This document shows positions 25,529 to 35,199 of a stretch of DNA of 41,011 nucleotides, one piece after another. The stretch is taken from positions 1 through 41,011 of the forward strand of contig CAIZWI010000372.1 in the NCBI GenBank assembly GCA_903936645.1, given 5' to 3'. Positions within the stretch are counted from its first letter, which is position 1. Each line of letters begins with the position of its first letter. Source of the stretch: an uncultured Verrucomicrobia subdivision 3 bacterium. GTDB lineage: Bacteria > Verrucomicrobiota > Verrucomicrobiia > Limisphaerales > UBA11358. The notes beneath the pieces are model-generated. The model saw nothing but the letters and a program-made list of their open reading frames with translations. It ran no database searches and was not told the DNA's origin. A program made the position numbers and the translations under genes.

Positions 25529-26995
25529 ATGGCCGAGCAACCTCCACCGCCCCCAAGTTTCACGCCCTACCGGCCGTGGCGCATCGGTTTTGACCTGTCG
25601 CTGCGGACCCTCCTCGTGTTGGCGGTGGTCGTGATGACCAATTACTTGGGCGCCCAGTATTTCAAGCGGTTTTATTTGAGCGCCCAGACCCGCGTGCAGC
25701 TTTCCTCGCGCACCGTCAACGTTCTGAATGCGCTTACCAATCAGGCCGTGGTCACGCTCTACTACGACAAGGAGAATGAATATTACGCCACCATCCTCTC
25801 CTTGCTCAAAGAGTACCAATCGGTAAACCCCCGGCTGGTGGTGCATACCGTGGATTATGTTCGGGATGCCGGCGAGGCGGAAAAAATTAAGGCCCAATAC
25901 CGGCTCACGGCGGACAAGGACTTGGTCATCTTTGACGTGGGTGGACGCGTGGAAGTGGTCAGCGGCGATGCCCTGGCGCAGGTGCAACTGGAGCAGGTGC
26001 CCGATGCCAAAGACCGGGTCTTCCGCCGTAAATTGTTGAGTTTTAGCGGAGAAATGATGTTCACCACCCGCTTGCTGGCCCTGGAAAATCCCCAACCGCT
26101 CAAGGTCTATTTTCTGCAAGGACACGGTGAACCCTCGTTGCGGGACCCGGATAAAAAACGCGGTTATCTGACCTTTGGCCTGGTGCTGGGCCAGAATTAC
26201 CTGAGTCTGACGAATTTGGAATTGCTGGGCGACCGGGGCGTGCCCGAGGATTGCAATCTGCTCATCATCGCCGCGCCCACTCAGCCGCTGGAAATGCCGG
26301 AACTGCAAAAAATCGACCAATATCTGGCCCAGGGGGGACGTTTGCTCCTATTGCTGGATTACAATTCCATTGAACATCCCACGGGTTTGGAACCCATTCT
26401 GCAACGCTGGGGTATTAATGTGGGGGCCGATTACGTGCGGGATTTGGACAACACAATCACCGGTCAGGACATCAAGGTGCAAAATTTCGGCAATCATCCG
26501 ATTGTGGCGTCGCTGGGCCAGCTTTCCCTCCATATGATTTTGCCCCGACCGATTTTCCGCGTGGCGTGGGCCAACCCGCCCGCGAATGCCCCACAAGTGG
26601 CGGAGCTGGCCTTTTCCAGCCCCACCAGCACGCTGGCGGTGGATGCCGGGGCCGCGCCGCGGAGTTATCCACTCATGGTGGCGGCCGAGCAAAAAAATGT
26701 GGCCGGAGTGGTAAATCCGCGGGGCAATGCCCGCATCGTGGTGGCCGGTGATTCCATCTTCTTGGGCAATTGGTATATTCAAGACGTGGGCAATCGTGAT
26801 TTTCTGGATTCTGCACTGAACTGGCTGCTGGATCGCGCGGCACTAGTTTCCGGGGTGGAACCTCAAAAGGTGACGGAGTACCGGCTGTTGATGACCCAAA
26901 CCCAGCAACGGGAATCCCGGTGGATTCTGCTCGGCGCCCTGCCGGGCCTGGTCTTGATGCTCGGCGGCCTGGTCTGGCTGGTGCGGAGAAACTAA
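25529..26995 (+). CDS. GldG family protein
   Basis: 'VYFLQGHGEPSLRDPDKKRGYLTFGLVLGQNYLSLTNLELLGDRGVPEDCNLLIIAAPTQPLEMPELQKIDQYLAQGGRLLLLLD'. Confidence 0.92.
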   Translation: MAEQPPPPPSFTPYRPWRIGFDLSLRTLLVLAVVVMTNYLGAQYFKRFYLSAQTRVQLSSRTVNVLNALTNQAVVTLYYDKENEYYATILSLLKEYQSVNPRLVVHTVDYVRDAGEAEKIKAQYRLTADKDLVIFDVGGRVEVVSGDALAQVQLEQVPDAKDRVFRRKLLSFSGEMMFTTRLLALENPQPLKVYFLQGHGEPSLRDPDKKRGYLTFGLVLGQNYLSLTNLELLGDRGVPEDCNLLIIAAPTQPLEMPELQKIDQYLAQGGRLLLLLDYNSIEHPTGLEPILQRWGINVGADYVRDLDNTITGQDIKVQNFGNHPIVASLGQLSLHMILPRPIFRVAWANPPANAPQVAELAFSSPTSTLAVDAGAAPRSYPLMVAAEQKNVAGVVNPRGNARIVVAGDSIFLGNWYIQDVGNRDFLDSALNWLLDRAALVSGVEPQKVTEYRLLMTQTQQRESRWILLGALPGLVLMLGGLVWLVRRN

Positions 26996-28785
26996 TGAAC
27001 TCAAAAAACACCTGGCTTTGGTTGGTGGTGGCGGCGGGCTTGTTCCTGGTCATTTGCCTGCTGAACCGTCATCCTTGGGCAGCCCCTTCAGCGGCCTCCC
27101 AAGGTTGGCCGGACTTTCCTTTCGCAAGTGCCACAAGCGTGCAGGTCATTCCGCCAAACTCGTTGGAAATCCGCGTGGACCGCACGAACGGCAACTGGTT
27201 TTTATCCAAACCGCTCACCTATCCCGCGCAAACGGCCGGAATTCAGGCGCTGCTGGATTCCCTGGCCAAATTGAAACCCGTGACGCGCATCACGGCCAGT
27301 GAACTGCGCCAGCAACCGACCGCGGAGCAGGATTATGGTTTTGATAAACCGGCACTGTCCCTGGTCATTGAAGCGCCGGGCCAGCAATGGCAATTGAAAG
27401 TGGGACGGTGCACTGCTCCGGGAGACCAGGTGTTTTTACGGGTGGTGGGGGTGGACGGCGCCTTTGTGACCGATTCGGCCTGGCTGAAATATCTGCCCCT
27501 GAAATCGGTGGCGGATTGGCGCGAGACGTCGCTCGTGAATGACAGTGGCAGTTATGATGCCATCGTGCTCACCAACGGTGCCAAGATCATTGAATTGCAT
27601 CTGGACTCAACGAATCACTTGTGGCGGATGACCCGGCCACTCCAGGCCCGGGCGGACAGCGACCGAATCAACCGCGCATTGCAGCAACTGCGTTCAGCCC
27701 GCGTGGCGCAGTTTGTCACGGATGATCCGCAGGCGGACTTGAGCGCCTATGAATTGCAACCGCCGAGCCTCAACTTATGGCTCGGGCGGGCCGGTAGTTT
27801 CACGGAAGGTCTGCACACGGGCAAAACCCCCACCAACGAGCCCACCCTTGTATACGCCAAGCGGGAGGGCTGGAACGGGGTGATCGCCACTTTGAAGGAA
27901 CCCATGTCCCCCTGGCATGGTTCCGTGAACGATTTCCGCAACGCCCATTTGCTGGACCTGACCACCCCGATTAATGAAGTGGAATTGCGCACGGCGGATG
28001 GTTCGGACCATTTCATCTTGCAACGCCTTGGTTCGAATACCTGGCACGTGGCCGGAGAGACGTTTCCGGTGGACACGGACGGCGTGCAGGACTTCCTCAA
28101 AATGTTGGGGAACTTGAAGGCCACGAACTTTGTGAAGGACGTGGTGACCGCGCCAGATTTGCAGGCCTATGGGCTTACCAAACCCGCCTTGCAAATCACC
28201 TTTCGACCGGTGGCCGGGGATACCAACCAGATTTTGACGCAACTTGCCTTTAGTGTGCCGCAAACCAATGGCGTGTATGTGCGCCGGTCTGACGAGGATT
28301 GTATTTATGCCCTGGACCCGGCGGATTTGAACCGCATTCCCGCGCTGGGTTGCGAATTCCGGGCCCGCCGCATCTGGAATGTGCCGGAGCAGGACATCGC
28401 CAGCCTCACGGTTCATCAAAACGGCCAGACCCGGCAGATCCTCCACAATGCGCGTAATATCTGGGTGATGGCCCCCGGCTCGCCCGGCCAGGTGTTTGGA
28501 CCGAATATTGAGGAGGCCGCGCATCAACTGGGGGATTTGACCGCACTGGGCTGGGTGGGGCATAGAATTACCAATCCCGCTGTGTTTGGGGTCACTACCA
28601 ATTCATTACAAGTAGTGTTAGAATTGAAAAATGGCCAGAAGCATGCCTTGGATTTTGGCGCGCCCATTCTCGACCAACCCCTGGCACTGGTCACCCTCGA
28701 CGGCGACCGTTGGGCATTCGTCGTGCCCGCCAGCCTGTACCAATACGTGGTGAGTTTTCTAACCATTTCGCCGAACGGATCTTAA
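26995..28785 (+). CDS. DUF4340 domain protein
   Basis: TAATG overlap with GldG; repeated DUF4340-like units 'YGFDKPALSLVI...VFLRVVGVDGAFVTDSAWLKYLP' and 'YGLTKPALQITF...GVYVRRSDEDCIYALDPADLNRIP'. Confidence 0.88.
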   Translation: MNSKNTWLWLVVAAGLFLVICLLNRHPWAAPSAASQGWPDFPFASATSVQVIPPNSLEIRVDRTNGNWFLSKPLTYPAQTAGIQALLDSLAKLKPVTRITASELRQQPTAEQDYGFDKPALSLVIEAPGQQWQLKVGRCTAPGDQVFLRVVGVDGAFVTDSAWLKYLPLKSVADWRETSLVNDSGSYDAIVLTNGAKIIELHLDSTNHLWRMTRPLQARADSDRINRALQQLRSARVAQFVTDDPQADLSAYELQPPSLNLWLGRAGSFTEGLHTGKTPTNEPTLVYAKREGWNGVIATLKEPMSPWHGSVNDFRNAHLLDLTTPINEVELRTADGSDHFILQRLGSNTWHVAGETFPVDTDGVQDFLKMLGNLKATNFVKDVVTAPDLQAYGLTKPALQITFRPVAGDTNQILTQLAFSVPQTNGVYVRRSDEDCIYALDPADLNRIPALGCEFRARRIWNVPEQDIASLTVHQNGQTRQILHNARNIWVMAPGSPGQVFGPNIEEAAHQLGDLTALGWVGHRITNPAVFGVTTNSLQVVLELKNGQKHALDFGAPILDQPLALVTLDGDRWAFVVPASLYQYVVSFLTISPNGS

Positions 28786-28786
28786 T

Positions 28787-31720
28787 ATGGCCTCCCGTTT
28801 TTGGCGCGGGTGCCGGGTGGGTTTTCGGTGGTGCCGGCTGGGTTTGCTGCTACTGGTTTTGGCAGCGGCCTGCGGGCTTTTATATATTAACCAAGTGGGC
28901 GTCCCGGCGGTTTTAAAGGAACCTCTCCTCGCCAGCTTGCAGGCCCACGGAGTTCAGTTGGACTTCCAAAGAATGCGCCTGCGGATGACCCGGGGTATTG
29001 TCGTGGAAAATGTCCTGGTCCGCCCGGCGGGTAACTTGGATGGTCCCAGCATTTTCTTTGGCGAGGTCCAGTTACTCCTGGATTTTAACCGGTTGCTGCA
29101 TGGTCATTGGGAAGTGCAAGGGCTGGAACTTCGGGAGGGCCGGCTGGAGGCACCAGTGGCTCGGACGGGTCAGCCAGCCAGTTTTTTGGAGCTGACGAAT
29201 ATCCAGACCGCCGTTCGCTTTCAGGCAGGCGACACCGTGGCCCTGGATCATTTTCAGGCGGAATTCAAGGGGGCCACCCTGGCCATGTCCGGCGATGTGG
29301 CCCATGCCAGTGAATTGCGCAACTGGGAGGTTTTTCGCGCCAAAACCAATAGTGCGCCGGCCAACTGGCAGTTGCGGATCCAAAATCTGGCTGAGTTTCT
29401 GGGGAAAATCCGGCTGGAGGGCGCGCCCCGCCTGACCTTGAATATCGAGGGTGACGCACGGGATGCGGCGTCGTTTGCCATCCGGTTGCAAGTTCTGGCG
29501 CCGGCCGCACACACCCCCTGGTTTAACGCGCATGATTTAAAATTCAATGCGAGCCTCGCCGCTCTGGCCAGTTATCCGACCAATCAAGTCCTGCCGGGCA
29601 TCTGGACCAATTTGCAACCCTACCGGCTGGTTTGGTCCACCCACTTTACCCGGATGCGGGCGGAAAACTTGAGTGCGGCGGCAGTGACCGCGAGCGGTTA
29701 CTGGCGCAGCCCGGAACTCGCTCTCGATGTGGCCTTGGAAAATGCCAGCCAGCGGGCGCATCCGCCCTGGTTCGGAATGAAAACCCTGGAATTGCATGCG
29801 CATCTCCTCGCGCCGGCTGACCTCCCCACCAACACGCCATTGCCGGGCGTCTGGAATGATTTTCAGCCTTACCAACTCGAATGGTCCACGCGGATCAATG
29901 GGTTTAATTCCGAACCGTTGCAAGTAGCTGCCGCCGAGGCGGGCGGTTTTTGGCGGTCACCTCAACTGGCGGTCACCAATCTGGTCATGCATCTGGGCGG
30001 TGGCAAGTTACAGGCCAGTGTGAATTTTGATGCCGGCCGGCAACGCCTGGCCTTTACCAATTCTGCGCTGTTTGATGTGCGGGCGGTGGCAGCCTTGCTG
30101 CCGCCGCTGACCCGCGAACGACTGGATCTGTTCAGTTGGACCCAGCCGCCATCGGTCCAAGCCGTGGGCACCGTTGATTTTGCCGGTTGGCACCCTGGTG
30201 AGTTGCTGCCAGTCGCGGTGACTGGTCAGGCAGCCATGACCAACGTCACCGTCGCCATGGTGGATTTGGACCGGGTGCTCACGCATTTTGCTTATTCCAA
30301 TCAAGTCTGGCAGGTGCGGAATTTACATGTGGACCGGCAAAAAACCCAGCTGGATTTGGATGCCACCGAGGACGAAAACACCAAATTGTTTGGTGGCCGG
30401 ATTCGGGGTGCTTTCGATATCAACCAAATCCGCCCATGGTTGAAAAACCCGAACGCGGTTCGCGAGGTGGGCCGGCTTACCTTCCATGAACCCCTGGCAC
30501 TGGATGTACAGGTGCGCGGTCAATTGCACGACGCCAGCACTCTGGCGGCGTCCGGCCACCTGGCGCTGACCAATTTTGCCGCCCGGGGAGGGACGCTGGA
30601 CACCCTCACTACCGAACTTTTTTACACTAACCGGATTATTGACTTTATTCATCTCGACGCCTGGCGGGTGCATGGCACCCAACATCTGGCGGCCGATCAA
30701 ATCACGCTCAATCTAAACGACTTTCGGCTTTATTTCACGAATGGTTTCAGCACCGCCGAACCCCAGGTGGTGGCCAACTCCATTGGTCCCAAGACTGGGC
30801 GTACTTTGGAGCCGTACGAATTTTTGAGTCCGCCCACGGCGCGCGTGAATGGTTACATCTCGTTGCGCTCCAATGAGGGGAGTTCGGAGATCGGCGACCA
30901 GAATTTGCAGGTGGAAATATTGCAGGGCGCGCCCTTCCGGTGGGGGCGGTTTAACAGTCGTTCCATCACGGGGTCGGTGCTTTGGACCGGGCCCGCCCTG
31001 ATATTAACCAATATCAATGCCGAATTTTACCGGGGCAACGCCACCGGGGTGACCGTGTTTGATTTCCGGCCGCGGAATGGCACGGATTTCAAATTCGCCT
31101 TTGACATCACGAATGCCAATCTGCACTGGCTGGTGGCTGACATGGCCGCCAACACCAACCAACTGGATGGCCAGTTGAGCGGGCACCTGGTGGTTACCAG
31201 CGGCAATTCCACTAATTGGCAGGTGATGAATGGTTATGGGCAGGCCTCGCTGCGCGATGGGCTGATTTGGGACGCCCCGATGTTCGGCATTCTTTCGCCG
31301 GCACTGAATGCCATCAATCCCGGGCTGGGGAGCAGCCGGGCGACCGATGCCGCCGGGAAATTCACCATGACTAACGGGGTGATTCACTCCGATGACTTGG
31401 AAATCCATTCCACCATGATGCGCTTGCAATATGTCGGCACAGTGGATTTGTATGAGAACTTGAATGCCCGGGCCACGGCCCAGCCCTTGCGCGACACTTG
31501 GGGAGTGGGCAGTGTCATCAGCGCGGCCTTGTGGCCGGTCAGCAAACTCTTTGAATACAAAGTCACGGGTACGATTGCTGATCCTAAAATGCAACCGTTG
31601 TACGACATTTCCAAATTGCTGCTCGCGCCCTTGCATCCCTTTAAAACGTTGCAGAATATTTTCCCCATTGGCAATACAAACAGCCCCGGTAGTTTTACCA
31701 ACGCCCCGCCTAGAAAGTGA
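28787..31720 (+). CDS. AsmA-like C-terminal region protein, single N-terminal TM
   Basis: 'WEVQGLELREGRLE', C-terminal 'IHSDDLEIHSTMMRLQYVGTVDLYENLNARATAQPL...VSKLFEYKVTGTIADPKMQPL'; 1-nt gap after DUF4340 stop. Confidence 0.85.
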   Translation: MASRFWRGCRVGFRWCRLGLLLLVLAAACGLLYINQVGVPAVLKEPLLASLQAHGVQLDFQRMRLRMTRGIVVENVLVRPAGNLDGPSIFFGEVQLLLDFNRLLHGHWEVQGLELREGRLEAPVARTGQPASFLELTNIQTAVRFQAGDTVALDHFQAEFKGATLAMSGDVAHASELRNWEVFRAKTNSAPANWQLRIQNLAEFLGKIRLEGAPRLTLNIEGDARDAASFAIRLQVLAPAAHTPWFNAHDLKFNASLAALASYPTNQVLPGIWTNLQPYRLVWSTHFTRMRAENLSAAAVTASGYWRSPELALDVALENASQRAHPPWFGMKTLELHAHLLAPADLPTNTPLPGVWNDFQPYQLEWSTRINGFNSEPLQVAAAEAGGFWRSPQLAVTNLVMHLGGGKLQASVNFDAGRQRLAFTNSALFDVRAVAALLPPLTRERLDLFSWTQPPSVQAVGTVDFAGWHPGELLPVAVTGQAAMTNVTVAMVDLDRVLTHFAYSNQVWQVRNLHVDRQKTQLDLDATEDENTKLFGGRIRGAFDINQIRPWLKNPNAVREVGRLTFHEPLALDVQVRGQLHDASTLAASGHLALTNFAARGGTLDTLTTELFYTNRIIDFIHLDAWRVHGTQHLAADQITLNLNDFRLYFTNGFSTAEPQVVANSIGPKTGRTLEPYEFLSPPTARVNGYISLRSNEGSSEIGDQNLQVEILQGAPFRWGRFNSRSITGSVLWTGPALILTNINAEFYRGNATGVTVFDFRPRNGTDFKFAFDITNANLHWLVADMAANTNQLDGQLSGHLVVTSGNSTNWQVMNGYGQASLRDGLIWDAPMFGILSPALNAINPGLGSSRATDAAGKFTMTNGVIHSDDLEIHSTMMRLQYVGTVDLYENLNARATAQPLRDTWGVGSVISAALWPVSKLFEYKVTGTIADPKMQPLYDISKLLLAPLHPFKTLQNIFPIGNTNSPGSFTNAPPRK
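29510..30007 (+). repeat. tandem duplication of an 83-codon unit inside the AsmA-like gene
   Basis: 29510-29758 'HTPWF...PTNQVLPGIWTNLQPYRLVWST...GYWRSPELAL' and 29759-30007 'HPPWF...PTNTPLPGVWNDFQPYQLEWST...GFWRSPQLAV', same spacing without gaps. Confidence 0.85.
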
Positions 31721-32043
31721 GCAGCCTTGGCAGTGGGTGAAGCCACAAACTGCGAAATGAGCCAGTAAGGCGGCGCATCTGGCCGGTGAATTATAGCCTG
31801 TCCGCCGGGATTGGTGGCGGTCCTCCGGGCTCTCGTTTTGGTAATTCGTGCCGCCCGAGGTTTTCCAACTTCACAAGTAACTTCCACCTGGTTCTCGCAC
31901 ACTGCATCGGCATGGGTTTCGTATTTCTTGAGGGGACTCCACGGCGGCCGGTGGTTGATCCCAATTCATGAGGCTGGCTGGTCAGCGGCCGGGCGAGCCA
32001 GGTTCGATCACCCTCAGGCCGGATATTCAATTCTGGCAGGGCC

Positions 32044-32069
32044 TTGCCGGGCGATGAAGTGCCCGGCAA
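32044..32069. other. perfect inverted repeat (hairpin) downstream of the secretin gene
   Basis: TTGCCGGGC-GATGAAGT-GCCCGGCAA. Confidence 0.6.
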
Positions 32070-32107
32070 AACATCGTTCTGACCGGCTGTTCAGGTCAGA
32101 TCGATGT
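32068..32107 (-). terminator. intrinsic terminator of the secretin operon
   Basis: minus strand ACATCGATCTGACC-TGAACAGCC-GGTCAGAACGATGT (14 bp, one mismatch) followed by TTT. Confidence 0.6.
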
Positions 32108-32134
32108 GTCTTAAGTGGCTCGGTTTATCCGAGG

Positions 32135-34612
32135 TTATGGGTTCGGCGTGGCCGGCGGTGGAGTGGGTGCCGCCGGGGTCGTCGGGGCCGGGGAGGCTGA
32201 CGGACTTTTGATCACCGGATTATATTCATAAACGGGCGCCGGGGTCGCCGCCGGGGCATTGGTCGTATAACCAATGTGGTCCGTTTGCAGGATCGTGTCT
32301 TCCGTGCTGTAGAAACCGTCGGTGTCACCCTTGGATTTGTTGCGTTTTTTCTCCGCTTTCCGTTCCGCGGCAATCATGCCGCGCTCATAGGCGGCATCAT
32401 CCGCGGCGGCGGCGGAAATCCCCGGCAGGCGGCGTTCTTCCCGCAGGGTTTGCGCCGAGGCGGCTTCCGGGGTTTTCATCACAGTTGGCCGCATCAAAAC
32501 AATGAGTTCCTCGCGTGTCTTGGTGTCCGAGTGGCTGCTAAAGAGGAAGCCCAGCACCGGGATGTCCTGCAAGATCGGCACCCCGGATTTGGTCGCCGAC
32601 TTGTCAGACCGGATGAATCCGCCGAGCATGATCGTATCCTGGTCGCGCACAGCGATTTCCGAGGAGAGGGTGCGCTTGTCCGTGTTGGGTACTTTATTGC
32701 CGTCAATGGGCGTATACCCGTTGACATCATCAATTTCCTGGTTGATATCCATCACCACGAGTCCATCCGGATTAATAAACGGGGTCACGTCGAGTTCCAC
32801 ACCGACGGAGAGCTGCGAATATTGCGAACTGTTGCCACCGGAATAGCCGCCACCATAGTAAGTGCCGGTGACATACGGCACCGTGTTGCCGACAAAGAAG
32901 GTCGCCGGCTTGGCTTGTGATGTTTGGATGCGCGGGCGTTGGATGACCGTCGCATTGTTATTTGCCGCCAGGGCTGTCAGGGCCACATCCCAATTGGGTC
33001 CAATGTTGCCGAAATAGCTGAAGCCGCCTCCACTTGTGAGGTTGTTGGCAAAGGTGCTGCCCGTGCCGTTGGTCAAGGCACTTAGGAAGCCGGTGCCGTT
33101 ATTAAAGCCACCCGCCCCGGTGATTGGCCCGCCGCCGGTCGAACCAAAATTCTTGGGGTTTTGCGCCGCGGACACGCCCAAGCTAAGGGAATTGCCCAGG
33201 TTCACATCCATGATGACCGCCTCGATCAATACCTGCGACAACAGAACGTCGAGCTGGTTAATGACGTGCTTGATATTTTCCATGTCTGACCGGGTGGCAA
33301 ACACCAGGAGGGAATTGCTGCGCTGGTCGGCGATGATTTTGGTCTGGCCAAACACCTGGATGGCGTCGGTTTTGCTATCGCCGCTACCGCCGGCGCGGGA
33401 AATGATGGAATTTAGTCGCTGCTGGAAGGTGCTGCCACCGGCCGGGGTGCCATTGGCCGTGGTTCCACCAGCAGTCGTGCCGCCAAAGGGACGGTTTAAC
33501 CCGCCGCCACCGATACCATTGGCACCGCCATAACCGCCCGCCCCGCCGTAGCCACCGGAACCTCCAAAGCCGCCGCTGCCACCGACCCCGCCGATACCCC
33601 CGCCCATGCCGCCACCGAAGCTGGAACGGGAGCCGCCCAGACCGTTGACGGTGCCGCCGGTGGAGCCGCCAATGCTTACCGTGCTGCCGCCGCCGCTGCC
33701 GCCGAGGCTGTTCAGGGCGTTGGCAATATCCGAAGCCTGGGCATACCGAATCGGGATGACTTCCGAGATGTATTCCGCCGGCACATTGACATCAATGCGG
33801 TCAATCATTTCGAGCATGCGCTTGACGTTTTCGGCATTGTCCCGCAGCACCAGAATGCCATTGTCCTCAATCGGCACCACGGCATTGGCCAGTTTGGAGA
33901 AGGGGGTGATGAGGGGCACCACCAAGCTGGGTTTGAGGTACTTCAATTGCACAATGTGGGTCACATAGGTGCCCAATTCGGGCAGATGCGCGGCGTCGGC
34001 CGGGTTGAATTTTCCACCGGCCGTGCCGGCCTCCGTGATGGGGAGTACTTTCACAAACTTGTCACCCACGTCAATCAAGGCCACGCCATTGAGCGCCAGC
34101 ACGGCTTGCAAGGCTTGGATCACCTCGCTCTTGGTGAGCGGGGTTTCGGTTTTCAAAACAATGGAGGCCTGCGGCAGGGTGGCGCGCAACAAGGTGCGGC
34201 CCACGAGTTTGGCATACACTTCCAGCACTTGGTTGACATCCACGCCTTCAAAATCAATGGTTTTTGCCGGAATGATTTCCTCCGGCGGCTGATTGCTGGC
34301 CAAGGGCACTGAGCTGGCCGGGACTCCGGCAGTGCCAACAGCATTTCGGGCCCCACCCGCTCCCGGCGTGCCCAAAGCTCTGGCCGCCGCACTGGCGCCA
34401 GGCAGGATCGGGGAGGAGGAGGGCAGGGACATGGAACCACCCGGTGTGCCTCCCGGATTGCCGGCCGGGGAGTTGGAATTCATCATGGCCAGCCGGCGGG
34501 CCTGGCGGCGGGCGGCCGCCTCGGCCATTATCTCCGGGCTGGTCGTGGGCATCTGCGCCCAGAGGTCAAGACCGGTGAACAACAAAAGGAAGGCGAGCGA
34601 GAACGTTTTCAT
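32135..34612 (-). CDS. gspD: secretin, type II secretion GspD/type IV pilus PilQ family
   Basis: 'VDVNQVLEVYAKLVGRTLLRA', 'VPILQDIPVLGFLFSSHSDTKTREELIVLMRPTVM' secretin signature. Confidence 0.93.
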   Translation of the reverse strand: MKTFSLAFLLLFTGLDLWAQMPTTSPEIMAEAAARRQARRLAMMNSNSPAGNPGGTPGGSMSLPSSSPILPGASAAARALGTPGAGGARNAVGTAGVPASSVPLASNQPPEEIIPAKTIDFEGVDVNQVLEVYAKLVGRTLLRATLPQASIVLKTETPLTKSEVIQALQAVLALNGVALIDVGDKFVKVLPITEAGTAGGKFNPADAAHLPELGTYVTHIVQLKYLKPSLVVPLITPFSKLANAVVPIEDNGILVLRDNAENVKRMLEMIDRIDVNVPAEYISEVIPIRYAQASDIANALNSLGGSGGGSTVSIGGSTGGTVNGLGGSRSSFGGGMGGGIGGVGGSGGFGGSGGYGGAGGYGGANGIGGGGLNRPFGGTTAGGTTANGTPAGGSTFQQRLNSIISRAGGSGDSKTDAIQVFGQTKIIADQRSNSLLVFATRSDMENIKHVINQLDVLLSQVLIEAVIMDVNLGNSLSLGVSAAQNPKNFGSTGGGPITGAGGFNNGTGFLSALTNGTGSTFANNLTSGGGFSYFGNIGPNWDVALTALAANNNATVIQRPRIQTSQAKPATFFVGNTVPYVTGTYYGGGYSGGNSSQYSQLSVGVELDVTPFINPDGLVVMDINQEIDDVNGYTPIDGNKVPNTDKRTLSSEIAVRDQDTIMLGGFIRSDKSATKSGVPILQDIPVLGFLFSSHSDTKTREELIVLMRPTVMKTPEAASAQTLREERRLPGISAAAADDAAYERGMIAAERKAEKKRNKSKGDTDGFYSTEDTILQTDHIGYTTNAPAATPAPVYEYNPVIKSPSASPAPTTPAAPTPPPATPNP

Positions 34613-35199
34613 TTGGCGTTGGCGTTAACGGAATGCGAGGCAGCCGGACCGGCTTTGGCCGGCGGATTTTTTTGGTAACTGGCGACGAGCCGGAGGTTGG
34701 CCGTCAAATGTTGGTGCGGCGGGTCGGGTTGCAATTCCAAATCGCGCACGCGGATCATGGAGGCACCGGAACCGAGCTTATAGAGGAAATCCACCAACTG
34801 TTCATCGGTGGCGAGCACATTAATATTCAGCACCTGTTCCACAAAGAACTGATCATTGGTGCGGGTGATTTGCCGGGAGGTGTTCAGGATGGCCACGCCG
34901 CTGGCATAGGACTGCGTTTGGATGGTGCGGGTGAAATTAATGCCCTGGTCCTCCGGGGCCACCACCTCGCCGGTGCTTTCCAGTTCGTTCACCAGTTTTT
35001 GGTAGCTGGGGGATTGGGCGATGGCCTTTTGATAGAGCTTCAACTTGCTTTCGGCGGCGGCCTTGCGCAGTTGCAAATTGTCCCAATCCGAAATGTGGGG
35101 CCACACAAACACGGCGTTCAGCACGAGGAACACCACCACCATCACGGCCACCGCCAGGCGGCGCTCCAGCGGACGCAGTTGGGCGAAGTATTTGTTCAT
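34609..35199 (-). CDS. GspM/PilO-like inner-membrane assembly protein
   Basis: 'LRPLERRLAVAVMVVVFLVLNAVFVWPHI' then coiled coil and ferredoxin-like region; overlaps secretin start. Confidence 0.7.
   Translation of the reverse strand: MNKYFAQLRPLERRLAVAVMVVVFLVLNAVFVWPHISDWDNLQLRKAAAESKLKLYQKAIAQSPSYQKLVNELESTGEVVAPEDQGINFTRTIQTQSYASGVAILNTSRQITRTNDQFFVEQVLNINVLATDEQLVDFLYKLGSGASMIRVRDLELQPDPPHQHLTANLRLVASYQKNPPAKAGPAASHSVNANAK

Noticed and set aside
31791-32069. 92-aa minus-strand ORF downstream of the secretin
   Set aside because: No domain, runs through the hairpin region; likely non-coding 3' region.
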